A stretch of 64,000 bases of DNA from Bacillota bacterium (GCA_023391835.1 JAEWAE010000069.1:1-64000); one strand, 5' to 3'. Counted from the first letter of the stretch, positions 51,921 through 60,847 are shown. Notes: generated by a model not told the origin, from the letters alone. Translations and numbers: made by a program.

Positions 51921-52067
51921 ATGCGCAGAGGTTGCCGGGTCGTCCCGCTGGCGGCCATCTTTTTGGGCATCGGCATATTGGCCACCTGCTTTTTCCCCGC
52001 GCAGTGGCTGGTGGTGCTAATTGCACTTGCCATTGTGGTGATCGGCGTGATCGGCCTGCGCTGCTGA
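51921..52067 (+). CDS. Unannotated 48-residue double-spanning membrane protein upstream of spoVM
   Basis: 48 residues with two hydrophobic segments (~8-24 PLAAIFLGIGILATCFF and ~28-46 WLVVLIALAIVVIGVIG) joined by a short PAQ turn, ending LRC. Start after GGTAAGGG. It ends 21 nt before spoVM, so the two probably share a transcript. A weak mother-cell promoter-like element, CATATACT (51831-51838; one mismatch to the sigma-E -10), lies upstream, but no convincing -35 is seen. Function unknown; a sporulation role is inferred from the neighbour only. Confidence 0.6.
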   Translation: MRRGCRVVPLAAIFLGIGILATCFFPAQWLVVLIALAIVVIGVIGLRC

Positions 52068-52088
52068 AGAAAACCGGAGGGTTGCGAT

Positions 52089-52169
52089 ATGAAAGTGGTA
52101 GTCTGGAAAAGTCCGCGGTTCCTTCGCGGGCTGCTGCGCGCGATTTTCGGCATCAAAAAGGAAGACTGA
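52089..52169 (+). CDS. spoVM: Stage V sporulation protein M, spore-coat anchoring peptide
   Basis: 26 residues, the exact length of B. subtilis SpoVM. It begins MKVVVWKSPRFLRGLLRAIF and ends in a charged KKED tail. The amphipathic helix, the helix-breaking Pro at position 9 and Arg/Phe pattern are conserved. SpoVM recognises the convex forespore membrane and anchors the SpoIVA coat basement layer. GGAGGG (52076-52081) is 7 nt upstream. The gene also lies after thiN in B. subtilis. Too short for most gene finders. Confidence 0.93.
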   Translation: MKVVVWKSPRFLRGLLRAIFGIKKED

Positions 52170-52206
52170 GCTTTTCTTACATAGGGCCCCGGGGTGGGGA
52201 TTGGAC

Positions 52207-52234
52207 GGCTGCCGGCTGGCGGCCGCTTTTTTTT
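52207..52234 (+). terminator. Terminator after spoVM
   Basis: GGCTGCC (52207-52213), loop GGCT, GGCGGCC (52218-52224; one G-U pair), then eight T (52227-52234). Good intrinsic terminator. Confidence 0.85.
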
Positions 52235-52487
52235 ATGCCCGCCCCCACTTCACAACCACCCGGAAAAGCCGGGGGACACAGCCCAAACGCCTGCGAAGGC
52301 TCTTTGCGGGCGCGGCGGGATGATTTGTCGCACGACGGCCCCGTCCGGGATTTTGCGGGTTTTGGAATATAGTCCCCCCCGGACAAATATATATGATAAT
52401 GCGATACGTGCAAAAACCGCATGAAAGGGCGGGGTCGCCCCCGCCGTTTATCGCCGCCTGCGCGACAGCAAAAAAGGAGAGATTCAC
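52235..52487. other. Gap before the SPOCS/LysM gene with an AT-rich promoter-like patch
   Basis: About 250 bp with no gene. Positions ~52362-52406 are AT-rich (GGAATATAG, then ACAAATATATATGATAATG), unlike surroundings, and probably contain the promoter. GAATATA resembles a sigma-E -35, but no well-spaced -10 could be fixed. Confidence 0.4.
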
Positions 52488-54074
52488 ATGGATCTGACGG
52501 TTGCCAGGGAAACCGTGCGCATGTCCCGGCCGGTTTTCGACACTTCCGCCGACCATCCCATGGATTGCGACATCGTGGTGCCGGATTACTGCCCCGACAT
52601 CGCGCGCGTCCTGCGGACGGAGGCGGCCGCCTCGGTGGATTCCACCACGTTGGATTCCGGCCGCCTGACAGTGACCGGCACATTCAGCATCCGGGTCGTC
52701 TATATCCCGGAAAATTCCCGCAACGTGCGCTGCGTGCCGTATGAGACGGCTTTCAGCCACACCTTTGACCTCAAGGACCCCTGCGAACGGGCCTACACCC
52801 AGGCGGGCGCCCGAGTGGTCTTTGCCAACTGCCGCCCCGTGGGGCCGCGGCGGCTGCAGATCCGCGCGTCACTCGCCGTGTCGGTCAAGGCCTGGTGCGA
52901 GCAGGAAAGCGAATTCCTCACCGGATGCGACAACGGGGAAGTGGAAACGCGGCTGCGCCCGGTGAAGGTGAGCGGCTTTGTGGGCGCCGCGGAGCGGCAG
53001 TTCGACGTCAGCGAGGAACTGGAGGTCCCGGCGAACAAACCGCCCGTCTCTGCCGTCATCCACAGCCGGGCGGCCGCGGTGCTTCAGGACTGCAAACTTA
53101 TCCACAACAAAATCATCGCCAAGGGCGAGGTGCTTCTCAAGACCCTCTACGCCTGCGATTCCGAGGATGACGGGGCCGGCCGGCTCGAAGTGGCCGAACA
53201 CTCCATCCCCATCAGCCAGATCCTCGACATGGACGGCGTGGAGGAAGACTGTGGCTGCGACGCCGATTTTATCCCCGGCCCCGTGCAGGCGGAAGTGCGG
53301 GAAGACGGCAACGGCGAGAACCGCATCCTCACGGTGCATCTGATCGTCACCGCCTCCGCCCGGGCTTACCGCACACAGGAAATCGCCGTGGTCACCGATG
53401 CCTTCAGCCCCCGCTACGAGATGCAGATGGAAACCAAGCCTTTCACCGCCACCCATGTGGTGGACCGGCTCCACCTCAACGACATGGTGCGCCAGACGGT
53501 CGACCTGCCGGATACGACCCTCAATGCCCTCACCGACTGCGATGCCAGCGCCCAGGTCAAGGAAAACCGCTTCGACGCCGACGGCCTGCACATCACCGGC
53601 GACCTGACGCTCACGTTCACCGGCGTCGACGACACGGGGGGGCCTGTTTCCGCCGAACGCACGGTCCCCTTTGAGATGCGGGAAGAATTTAAGGGTGACG
53701 GCAGCAGCCCCACCTGCGAGCCGCGGGTCAAGGTGCTCAGCGTCAACGCCGGGCTTTCCGGGCCCAACCGGGTGGATGCGCGCGCAGAATGCGAGGTAAA
53801 CGCCCTCATTATGGGCACCGAGACCGGCAACTCCGTGTCGGATATGGCCGTCGACGAGGAAAAACCGGCCGAATCGACCCCAGCCCGCACGCTGACGCTC
53901 TATTTCGCCGACGAGGGCGAAAGCCTGTGGAATATCGCCAAGCGGTACCGCACCCCGGTGGAGGCGGTCAAGCGGGAAAACGACCTGGAAGACGACACGC
54001 TGCCCGCCCGGAGCATGCTGCTCATCCCCCGCGAGCGCGCCCCGCGCGCCGCCAAAAAGGCGGACGGCGCGTGA
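52488..54074 (+). CDS. SPOCS (DUF3794)/LysM spore-associated protein
   Basis: 528 residues. Two or more SPOCS-type domains (~30-150 with VPDYCPDIARVLR; ~175-310 with ILDMDGVEEDCGC; ~330-450) precede a C-terminal LysM (~465-515: YFADEGESLWNIAKRYRTPV). SPOCS/LysM proteins of Clostridia associate with spore coat or cortex; LysM binds peptidoglycan. No signal peptide, consistent with mother-cell cytoplasm deposition. Start after AAAAAGGAGA. Adjacent to spoIVA. Confidence 0.88.
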   Translation: MDLTVARETVRMSRPVFDTSADHPMDCDIVVPDYCPDIARVLRTEAAASVDSTTLDSGRLTVTGTFSIRVVYIPENSRNVRCVPYETAFSHTFDLKDPCERAYTQAGARVVFANCRPVGPRRLQIRASLAVSVKAWCEQESEFLTGCDNGEVETRLRPVKVSGFVGAAERQFDVSEELEVPANKPPVSAVIHSRAAAVLQDCKLIHNKIIAKGEVLLKTLYACDSEDDGAGRLEVAEHSIPISQILDMDGVEEDCGCDADFIPGPVQAEVREDGNGENRILTVHLIVTASARAYRTQEIAVVTDAFSPRYEMQMETKPFTATHVVDRLHLNDMVRQTVDLPDTTLNALTDCDASAQVKENRFDADGLHITGDLTLTFTGVDDTGGPVSAERTVPFEMREEFKGDGSSPTCEPRVKVLSVNAGLSGPNRVDARAECEVNALIMGTETGNSVSDMAVDEEKPAESTPARTLTLYFADEGESLWNIAKRYRTPVEAVKRENDLEDDTLPARSMLLIPRERAPRAAKKADGA

Positions 54075-54216
54075 AAGCTCCCCGGCGGCAATCCGGCTGA
54101 TTGCGAAAGCAGCATCCGCCGCCAAGGCACAGGCGCAATATCCGGCGGGGCGCGCCCCGCCCGCCCGGGGTCCCGCCGCAATCGGCACATCACGATCCGA
54201 CAAGGAGGAGAAAGGC

Positions 54217-55695
54217 ATGGACAGCCGCAGCATCTATCAGGATATTGCGCAGCGTACCGACGGCGATATCTATATCGGAGTCGTGGGGCCGGTGCGCACG
54301 GGCAAGTCGACCTTCATCAAGCGATTCATGGAAAACCTCGTGCTCCCGAATATCGAGAATACCTATAAGAAGGAGCGCGCCACCGACGAGCTCCCCCAGA
54401 GCGCAGCCGGCCGCACCATCATGACCACCGAGCCGAAATTCATCCCCAACGAGGCGGTGGAGGTCACGCTCGGCGACAACGCCAAATTCCGCGTACGCAT
54501 GATCGACTGCGTGGGCTACATCGTGCCCAGCGCCCTGGGCTATATTGAGAATGACAATCCCCGTATGGTGATGACCCCTTGGTTCGACAAGGAAATTCCC
54601 TTCAACATGGCGGCCGAGATCGGCACCCGCAAGGTCATCACCGAGCATTCCACCATCGGGCTGGTGGTCACCACCGACGGCAGCATCGGCGACATCCCCC
54701 GCGAAGAATATGCCGAGGCCGAGGAGCGGGTCGTAAACGAGCTCAAGGAAATCCACAAGCCCTTCGTCATCCTGCTCAACTGCGTCGACCCGGCCGCCGA
54801 CGGGGCCAAGGCCCTGCGGGCCGAGATGGAGCAGAAATACAACGTGCCGGTGATGCCGGTCAACTGCCTGGAGCTGGGCGAAAACGAAATCCGCGGCATC
54901 ATCGAGACGGTGCTTTTCGAGTTCCCCGTCAAGGAAATCGGCGTCGACCTGCCCGACTGGATCGCCACCCTTGACACCGGCCACTGGCTGCATGCGTCGC
55001 TTTACGACAGCATCCGCGCCGCGGCGGGCGACGTGTCCCGTATCCGGGAGGTGCGCAACGTCCTCACGGGCATCCAGAATAACGAGCATGTGCAGGATGT
55101 CAAGCTCGATAGCGTCGACCTGGGCCGCGGCACTGCGGGCATCACGCTCAGCGTGCGCCCGGGGCTATTTTACAAGGTGCTGGGCGAGACGACGGGGCTG
55201 GAAATCCAGAGCGAGAGCGACCTCATCGAGCAGATCACCGACCTGGCGCAGGCCAAGAGGGAATACGACAAGGTGCGCAACGCGCTAGACGAGGTGCGCG
55301 CCACCGGTTACGGCATCGTCATGCCCACCGTCGACGAGCTGACCCTCGAAAAGCCCGAGATCGTCAAGCAGGGCGGCCGCTTCGGGGTGCGGCTCAAGGC
55401 GAGCTCCGAATCCATCCACATGCTCAAATGCCACGTGGTCACCGAGGTCAATCCGCTGGTGGGCTCCGAGCGGCAGTCGGAAGAGCTGGTCGACTATCTG
55501 CTCAAGGGATTTGAAGACAATCCCGATAAAATATGGGAATCGAACATATTCGGCAAATCGCTCCACGAGCTGGTCACCGAGGGGCTGCACAACAAGCTCT
55601 ATCACATGCCCGTCGATGCGCGGGAAAAGCTGCAGGAAACTCTCGAACGCATCATCAACGAGGGCTGCGGCGGGCTTATCTGCATCATTCTCTGA
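54217..55695 (+). CDS. spoIVA: Stage IV sporulation protein A, coat basement-layer ATPase
   Basis: 492 residues, the normal length. The N-terminal ATPase has Walker A GPVRTGKST (near 25), and switch-like DCVGYIVPSALGY. The C-terminal region ends with EGCGGLICIIL, the segment that contacts SpoVM. It polymerises around the forespore using ATP hydrolysis as the platform for coat assembly. Made in the mother cell. Start after CAAGGAGGAG. Confidence 0.97.
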   Translation: MDSRSIYQDIAQRTDGDIYIGVVGPVRTGKSTFIKRFMENLVLPNIENTYKKERATDELPQSAAGRTIMTTEPKFIPNEAVEVTLGDNAKFRVRMIDCVGYIVPSALGYIENDNPRMVMTPWFDKEIPFNMAAEIGTRKVITEHSTIGLVVTTDGSIGDIPREEYAEAEERVVNELKEIHKPFVILLNCVDPAADGAKALRAEMEQKYNVPVMPVNCLELGENEIRGIIETVLFEFPVKEIGVDLPDWIATLDTGHWLHASLYDSIRAAAGDVSRIREVRNVLTGIQNNEHVQDVKLDSVDLGRGTAGITLSVRPGLFYKVLGETTGLEIQSESDLIEQITDLAQAKREYDKVRNALDEVRATGYGIVMPTVDELTLEKPEIVKQGGRFGVRLKASSESIHMLKCHVVTEVNPLVGSERQSEELVDYLLKGFEDNPDKIWESNIFGKSLHELVTEGLHNKLYHMPVDAREKLQETLERIINEGCGGLICIIL

Positions 55696-55707
55696 GACAG
55701 GCGCACA

Positions 55708-55747
55708 TTTAAAAGCCCCGCGATCTTCAGATCGCGGGGCTTTTAAA
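55708..55747. terminator. Bidirectional terminator between spoIVA and rpmB
   Basis: A perfect 19-bp inverted repeat (TTTAAAAGCCCCGCGATCT and its complement) with a 2-nt centre, A-run and T-run at the ends. Serves the convergent genes. Confidence 0.9.
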
Positions 55748-55771
55748 CCGTGCCGACAGGTAAGAGGGCGG

Positions 55772-55960
55772 TCACACCGCGCGGGTCACCTTGTTGGAGC
55801 GAAGGCATCTTGTGCATACGTAAATATGACGAGGAGTACCTTCCACGAGCGCTTTGACACGCATGATGTTCGGCTTGTAGGTCCGGTTGGAACGCCGGTG
55901 GGAATGGGAAACCTTAATGCCGAAAGAGACGCCTTTGCCGCAGATATCGCACTTGGCCAT
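55772..55960 (-). CDS. rpmB: 50S ribosomal protein L28, zinc-binding form
   Basis: 62 residues. MAKCDICGKGVSFG and IYVCTRCLRSNKV supply two CxxC pairs, so this is the C+ (zinc) paralogue. SHSHRRSNRTYKPN is the rRNA-binding stretch. rpmB opposite to spoVM is also seen in B. subtilis; here the SPOCS/LysM and spoIVA genes are inserted between. Confidence 0.96.
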   Translation of the reverse strand: MAKCDICGKGVSFGIKVSHSHRRSNRTYKPNIMRVKALVEGTPRHIYVCTRCLRSNKVTRAV

Positions 55961-56006
55961 CTATCTTTACCTCCTTGCGAATTGTCAAAACTCCATAACA
56001 TACAGT

Positions 56007-56035
56007 ATCTTATCAGAAACGGGGCATAAATGCAA
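56007..56035 (-). promoter_or_regulatory. Sigma-A promoter of rpmB
   Basis: On the minus strand TTGCAT (56035-56030), 17-bp spacer, TAAGAT (56012-56007), with TGA before the -10. The leader is about 40 nt. Confidence 0.7.
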
Positions 56036-56195
56036 GCCTTTTCGCAAAATTCGTACTGTGCGGCGGCTGAATCCGGCCCATCGGGCGGCATCGGGGCACA
56101 GAGGCCGCGGCGGGGCAAAGCGCACAGCCCCGTCCGCCGCGCGGCCGCCCGAACGGGGGAATTGCACAAATTCCGGCGCGGAGGGGAAAAACCGT

Positions 56196-56224
56196 TTGAA
56201 AGAGGCCCCGTTTTGGCATATAAT
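56196..56224 (+). promoter_or_regulatory. Sigma-A promoter of hprK
   Basis: TTGAAA (56196-56201), 17-bp spacer, TATAAT (56219-56224). It lies 64 nt before hprK in an otherwise gene-free 328-bp divergent interval shared with the rpmB promoter. Confidence 0.8.
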
Positions 56225-56288
56225 GAATATTGACCGGCAGGCTCCGTGCCGCCGGATGTGAATCAAAACGGAACAGGGAGGGGATCGG

Positions 56289-57269
56289 ATGGAAAATAAA
56301 TTCACCGTTCCGCTGTCTAAAATTGTGGCGGAATTTTCGCTTGAGCCCATTTATCTGCCCCAGAACCCCGAAAAGATTCTGGTTTCCAGTGTGGACGTCA
56401 ACAGGCCGGGCCTGCAGCTCGGCGGTTTTTTCGACTATTTCGACAACGAGCGCATCCAGGTCATCGGGCTGACGGAATTCAGCTTCCTCAAGCGCTTCAC
56501 CGAGGAAAAACGCCGCAACGCCTTTGCGCGGCTGCTCGAGCATAAGCCCCCGGCTATCGTCATCTGCCGTGAGCAGGAACTTTATGGCGAGATGAACGAC
56601 CTGGCCAAGAAGTATCAGGTGCCGCTGCTGCGCACGGCCGAGCCCACGTCGAGCTTCATGTCGTCGCTGATTTCCTTCCTCAACGTGGAGCTTGCCCCGC
56701 GCATCACGCGCCACGGCGTGTTGGTGGAAGTGTACGGCGAGGGCATCCTGCTGCTGGGTGAGAGCGGCGTGGGCAAAAGCGAGACCGCCATCGAGCTGGT
56801 CAAGCGCGGCCACCGGCTCATCGCCGACGACGCGGTGGAAATCCGCCGTGTCAGCAGCAAGACGCTGGTGGGCACGTCGCCCGAAAATATCCGCCACTTT
56901 GTGGAGCTGCGGGGCATCGGCATCATCAATGCTCGGCGCATTTTCGGCATGGGCGCCGTTAAAATCACCGAAAAGGTGGATATGGTCATCCACCTGGAGG
57001 TCTGGAACAGTTCCAAAGTCTATGACCGCATGGGCATGGATAATGAGCGCACCGAGATTCTGGGCATTTCGGTGCCGTCGCTGACCATACCGGTCAAGCC
57101 CGGCCGGAATCTCGCCATCATTATTGAGGTGGCGGCCATGAATAACCGCCAGAAGAAGATGGGCTACAACGCCGCCCAGGAACTGCTGGAAAAGCTGGGA
57201 TTTACCGAGGACGCCAAAAAAATGGACGACCCCGCGCAGACCACCGAGCCGGACTGGAACGTTTACTGA
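56289..57269 (+). CDS. hprK: HPr kinase/phosphorylase
   Basis: 326 residues. P-loop GESGVGKSE (near 157), and the family signature VELRGIGIINARRIFG. It phosphorylates and dephosphorylates Ser46 of HPr, setting carbon catabolite control. Start after AGGGAGGGG. The cluster hprK-PHP-murB-rapZ-whiA is typical of Clostridia. Confidence 0.96.
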   Translation: MENKFTVPLSKIVAEFSLEPIYLPQNPEKILVSSVDVNRPGLQLGGFFDYFDNERIQVIGLTEFSFLKRFTEEKRRNAFARLLEHKPPAIVICREQELYGEMNDLAKKYQVPLLRTAEPTSSFMSSLISFLNVELAPRITRHGVLVEVYGEGILLLGESGVGKSETAIELVKRGHRLIADDAVEIRRVSSKTLVGTSPENIRHFVELRGIGIINARRIFGMGAVKITEKVDMVIHLEVWNSSKVYDRMGMDNERTEILGISVPSLTIPVKPGRNLAIIIEVAAMNNRQKKMGYNAAQELLEKLGFTEDAKKMDDPAQTTEPDWNVY

Positions 57270-57309
57270 CCCTGCCGCGCTTTCCGGGCGGCCAAACGGA
57301 GGAATAACT

Positions 57310-58044
57310 TTGTCGGAAATCCTGTCAATGGAAACGGATACCCATATGCATACCGTAGCGAGCACTCATGCATACAGCACGGTGGAGGAAATGGCCCGCG
57401 GAGCGGCCCGCAAGGGGCTGAAAGCCATCGCCATCACCGATCACGGCCCCGCTCTGCCGGACGGCGCCCATGAGTGGCACTTCAGCAATATGCGCTGTCT
57501 GCCGCCGGTGATCGAGGGGGTGCGGGTGCTGCACGGGGCGGAGGCGAACATCGTCGATTTCGACGGCGGGCTCGATCTGCCCGAGAGCCGGCTGCGGGAG
57601 CTTGACTGGGTCATTGCTTCCTTTCATGCCCCCGTGCGGGCCCCCGGTACCCCGGAAGAGCACACCCGGGCCTATCTCAGTTTGGCGCAAAATCCGCTGG
57701 TGGATGTCATCGGCCACAGCGGCGGCGACGATTACCGTTACGACTATGAAAAAGTGCTGCCGGTTTTCAAGAAAAACCGCAAGCTGGTCGAAATCAACAG
57801 TCATTCGTTCGAGGCCCGGCGCGGCAGCAAAGAGAATTGCCGCCGCATTGCCATCGTCTGCCGCGACCTGAAAATCCCGGTCGTGGTCGATTCGGATGCG
57901 CACAGCTCCTGGTCGGTGGGCGACCAGCGCGAGGCGTTGGAAATGCTCCGGGAGATCGACTTTCCTCCGGAGCTTATCGTCAACGCACGGCTTGCCACAC
58001 TGGCTGATTGGATTTATCAGAGCCGGAAGCGGCATATACTATAA
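57310..58044 (+). CDS. PHP-domain phosphoesterase, YcdX/histidinol-phosphatase-like
   Basis: 244 residues. PHP metal motifs DTHMHTVASTHAY, ITDHGPALP, IASFHAP, IGHSGGDD, EINSH and DSDAHSSW are all present, matching the trinuclear-metal YcdX family. Substrate unknown. TTG start at 57310 after ACGGAGG; ATG at 57328 is the fallback. Confidence 0.88.
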   Translation: MSEILSMETDTHMHTVASTHAYSTVEEMARGAARKGLKAIAITDHGPALPDGAHEWHFSNMRCLPPVIEGVRVLHGAEANIVDFDGGLDLPESRLRELDWVIASFHAPVRAPGTPEEHTRAYLSLAQNPLVDVIGHSGGDDYRYDYEKVLPVFKKNRKLVEINSHSFEARRGSKENCRRIAIVCRDLKIPVVVDSDAHSSWSVGDQREALEMLREIDFPPELIVNARLATLADWIYQSRKRHIL

Positions 58045-58142
58045 TCGGGTACAGTTCCGGCGGAGTGCCGGGCAAAAGTCAACAGATCGGCGGCCGGGTC
58101 GGCGCGATGGGGCGCCCCGGCCGCTCAGCGGAGGTGACCGCC

Positions 58143-59051
58143 ATGCCGGATTTTTTCCGGTTTGCGGCGTCGTTGGAGCTGCCGGTGCGGGCACAGGAGC
58201 CCATGAGCCGGCACACTACATTTCAAATCGGCGGCCCGGCGGAATATTTCGTCGAGCCGCGCACCGTCGGGGAAATGCGGCGGATCATGGCCTTCTGCGC
58301 CGGCGGGGGCCTGCCTTTCCTGCCGGTGGGCCGGGGCAGCAATCTGCTGGTGTCGGATGCCGGCATCCGCGGAGTTGTGGCGTCCTGTGCCGGGCTGCGG
58401 CAGATACGCTTTGCCGACGCCGGCGACGGCACGGTACGGCTTTTCGCGGGTGCGGGCCTGCCGCTGCGGGAAGCATGCGTGGCCGTGCGGGAACGCTCGT
58501 TGACAGGGCTTGAGTTTGCCTACGGCATCCCCGGCTCGGTGGGCGGCGCCGTCTATATGAATGCGGGAGCCTACGGCGGCGAAATGAAAGATGTGGTCGC
58601 CTCGGCCTCCTTCGTGGGGCCGGAAACGGCCGGTACGCTCGCGGGTGCGCAGCTGGATTTCGGCTACCGCCACAGCGCCTTCACGGCCGGCGGCCGCACG
58701 GTGACCGAGGCGGAGTTCCGTCTGCACCCGGGCGACCGGGAGGCCATTGCCGGCCGCATGGAGGAACTCATGGGCCGGCGGGAGTCGAAGCAGCCGTTGG
58801 AGCTGCCCAGTGCGGGCAGCGTGTTCCGCCGGCCGCCGGGGCGCTATGCCGGCACGCTCATCGAGGGCTGCGGGCTCAAGGGGCTGCGCGTGGGCGGCGC
58901 GCAGGTCAGCCTCAAACACGCCGGCTTCATCGTCAACACAGGGGGCGCCACCTGCGCGGATGTGCGCGCCCTGGTGGAAAAAATCCGTCAGGAAGTCTTC
59001 CGGCAGACGGGAGTCGAGCTGCAGCCGGAAATCAAAATGGTGGGAATCTGA
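58143..59051 (+). CDS. murB: UDP-N-acetylenolpyruvoylglucosamine reductase
   Basis: 302 residues. FAD-binding HTTFQIGGPAEYFVEP, GRGSNLLVSD and GIPGSVGGAVYMNAGAYGGE, the catalytic Ser in SAGSVFRRP, and HAGFIVN near the end. It completes UDP-MurNAc synthesis in the cytoplasm. ATG at 58143 after GCGGAGGTG; the longer reading from 58008 overlaps the previous gene. Confidence 0.96.
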   Translation: MPDFFRFAASLELPVRAQEPMSRHTTFQIGGPAEYFVEPRTVGEMRRIMAFCAGGGLPFLPVGRGSNLLVSDAGIRGVVASCAGLRQIRFADAGDGTVRLFAGAGLPLREACVAVRERSLTGLEFAYGIPGSVGGAVYMNAGAYGGEMKDVVASASFVGPETAGTLAGAQLDFGYRHSAFTAGGRTVTEAEFRLHPGDREAIAGRMEELMGRRESKQPLELPSAGSVFRRPPGRYAGTLIEGCGLKGLRVGGAQVSLKHAGFIVNTGGATCADVRALVEKIRQEVFRQTGVELQPEIKMVGI

Positions 59052-59071
59052 CCGGAGGGAGAACGGGGACC

Positions 59072-59929
59072 ATGACTTTTGTGATCGTCACGGGCGTTTC
59101 GGGGGCGGGCAAATCCCGGGCCGTCAACGCGCTGGAAGATATCGGCTTTTATTGTGTGGATAATATGCCGCCTGCGCTGATACCGAAATTTGCCGAGCTG
59201 TGCCTGCAGACCGACGGCAAAATCCGAAACGTCGCCATCGTCACCGACGTGCGGGGAGGAGATCTGTTCAACAGCCTGTTTGAAGGTCTGGACGGCCTGC
59301 GGGCCCAGGGCGGCGATTACAAAATTCTTTTCCTCGACGCCGACGATTCGGTGCTCATCCGCCGGTTTCAGGAAACCCGCCGCAAGCATCCGCTGATGGA
59401 GCCGGGCGGTACGGTGGCCGACGCCATCCACCGGGAACGCGAGCAGCTGCGCCCGGCGCGGGAACGCGCAGATTATATCATCGACACCAGCAATATTTCC
59501 TCCGCCCAGCTCAAGGAACGCCTCACCGTGCTTTTTATGGGCGACGGCCGTGCCGGCATGATCGTCAACTGCATGTCTTTCGGCTTTAAATACGGCACTC
59601 CCAGCGAGAGCGACCTGGTGTTCGACGTGCGGTGCTTCCCAAATCCCTTTTATATTGATAAGCTGCGTCCCCAGACGGGGCTGGATGCGCCGGTGCGGGA
59701 TTACGTCTTTTCATCCGAAGAGACCCGCACCTTTGTGCACAAGCTGTTTGATATGATCGATTTTCTGCTGCCGCTGTATATGCAGGAGGGCAAAAGCCAA
59801 CTGGTGGTCGCCATTGGCTGCACCGGCGGGCGGCACCGCTCGGTGGCCATCACCGAGGCGCTGTATAACCACCTCATCGACAAGGGCGTGCGGGTCACCG
59901 TCAGCCACCGGGATATCCGCCGGGGATGA
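59072..59929 (+). CDS. rapZ: RapZ/YvcJ nucleotide-binding protein
   Basis: 285 residues. P-loop GVSGAGKS (8-15), FYCVDNMPPALIP, VFDVRCFPNPF and CTGGRHRSV. Binds ATP/GTP; in E. coli it regulates glmS through small RNAs, in Gram-positives the role is less clear. Usually followed by yvcK then whiA; yvcK is missing here. Confidence 0.95.
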   Translation: MTFVIVTGVSGAGKSRAVNALEDIGFYCVDNMPPALIPKFAELCLQTDGKIRNVAIVTDVRGGDLFNSLFEGLDGLRAQGGDYKILFLDADDSVLIRRFQETRRKHPLMEPGGTVADAIHREREQLRPARERADYIIDTSNISSAQLKERLTVLFMGDGRAGMIVNCMSFGFKYGTPSESDLVFDVRCFPNPFYIDKLRPQTGLDAPVRDYVFSSEETRTFVHKLFDMIDFLLPLYMQEGKSQLVVAIGCTGGRHRSVAITEALYNHLIDKGVRVTVSHRDIRRG

Positions 59930-59953
59930 CGGTTTTGCGGGGAGGGGAGCAGG

Positions 59954-60847
59954 ATGTCGTTTGCCCATGAAGTCCGCAGCGAGCTGTGCGCGTTGGAATG
60001 CCCCGCCGCCGGGCGCTCGGCACTGCTTTACGGGCTGCTGCTTTTCGGGCGCAGCTTCGGCCCGGGGGGCATCGCGCTCCAGACCGAGCACCCCGCCATC
60101 GCCCCTTTGTGCGCTTCGCTGCTGGAGGAAGAATGCGGCGTGCATGCCGCGGTGCATTCCGACGGCCGCCGGGCTCACATTCTCACGGTGCCGGCCGGCG
60201 ACACGGCCGGGAAAATTTTCAGCTATTTCGGCTACGGGCCGCGGACGGTGAGCCTGCGCATCAACCTGGGCTTTTTCGACAGCGACCTGTGCACTCCCTA
60301 CTTCCTGAGGGGCGCGTTTCTTTCCTGCGGGTCGGTGGTGGACCCGGGCAAGGATTACCACCTGGAATTCGTCACGCCACACATGCAGTTGGGCCGCGAC
60401 CTGACGGCGCTGCTGCGGGATCAGGATTTTCAGCCCAAAATGGCCGCGCGCAAGGGCAACCGCGTCGTCTATTTCAAAGACAGCGGCCAGATCGAGGATG
60501 TGCTCACCTATATCGGCGCCGCCCGTCAGTCGCTGGAGCTGATGAACGTCAAAGTGTATAAAGATCTGCGCAACAAGGCCAACCGGGTCACCAACTGCGA
60601 GACCGCCAACATCGAAAAAATGGTCAATGCTTCGGCGGAGCAGGTGGAGGCCATCCGCCGGTTGGAAGAGACGGGCCGGCTCCGCCAGCTGCCCGACGAT
60701 CTGCGCGAGATCGCCTCGCTGCGGCTGGAAAACCCCGACGCGTCGCTGCGGGAGCTGGGCGGCATGCTGCGCGAGCCGCTGAGCCGGTCGGGCGTCAACC
60801 ACCGGCTCAGCCGGCTGCTGGATCTGGCCCGGCAAAGCGGCGGATGA
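59954..60847 (+). CDS. whiA: WhiA, sporulation/division-linked DNA-binding protein
   Basis: 297 residues. The LAGLIDADG-like N-terminal domain (FLRGAFLSCGSVVDPGKDYH) lacks endonuclease activity; the C-terminal HTH (NPDASLRELGGMLREPLSRS, then GVNHRLSRLLDLA) binds DNA. Required for sporulation septation in Streptomyces and influences division and chromosome segregation in Bacillus. Start after GGGGAGGGGAGC. 24 nt from rapZ. Confidence 0.95.
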   Translation: MSFAHEVRSELCALECPAAGRSALLYGLLLFGRSFGPGGIALQTEHPAIAPLCASLLEEECGVHAAVHSDGRRAHILTVPAGDTAGKIFSYFGYGPRTVSLRINLGFFDSDLCTPYFLRGAFLSCGSVVDPGKDYHLEFVTPHMQLGRDLTALLRDQDFQPKMAARKGNRVVYFKDSGQIEDVLTYIGAARQSLELMNVKVYKDLRNKANRVTNCETANIEKMVNASAEQVEAIRRLEETGRLRQLPDDLREIASLRLENPDASLRELGGMLREPLSRSGVNHRLSRLLDLARQSGG

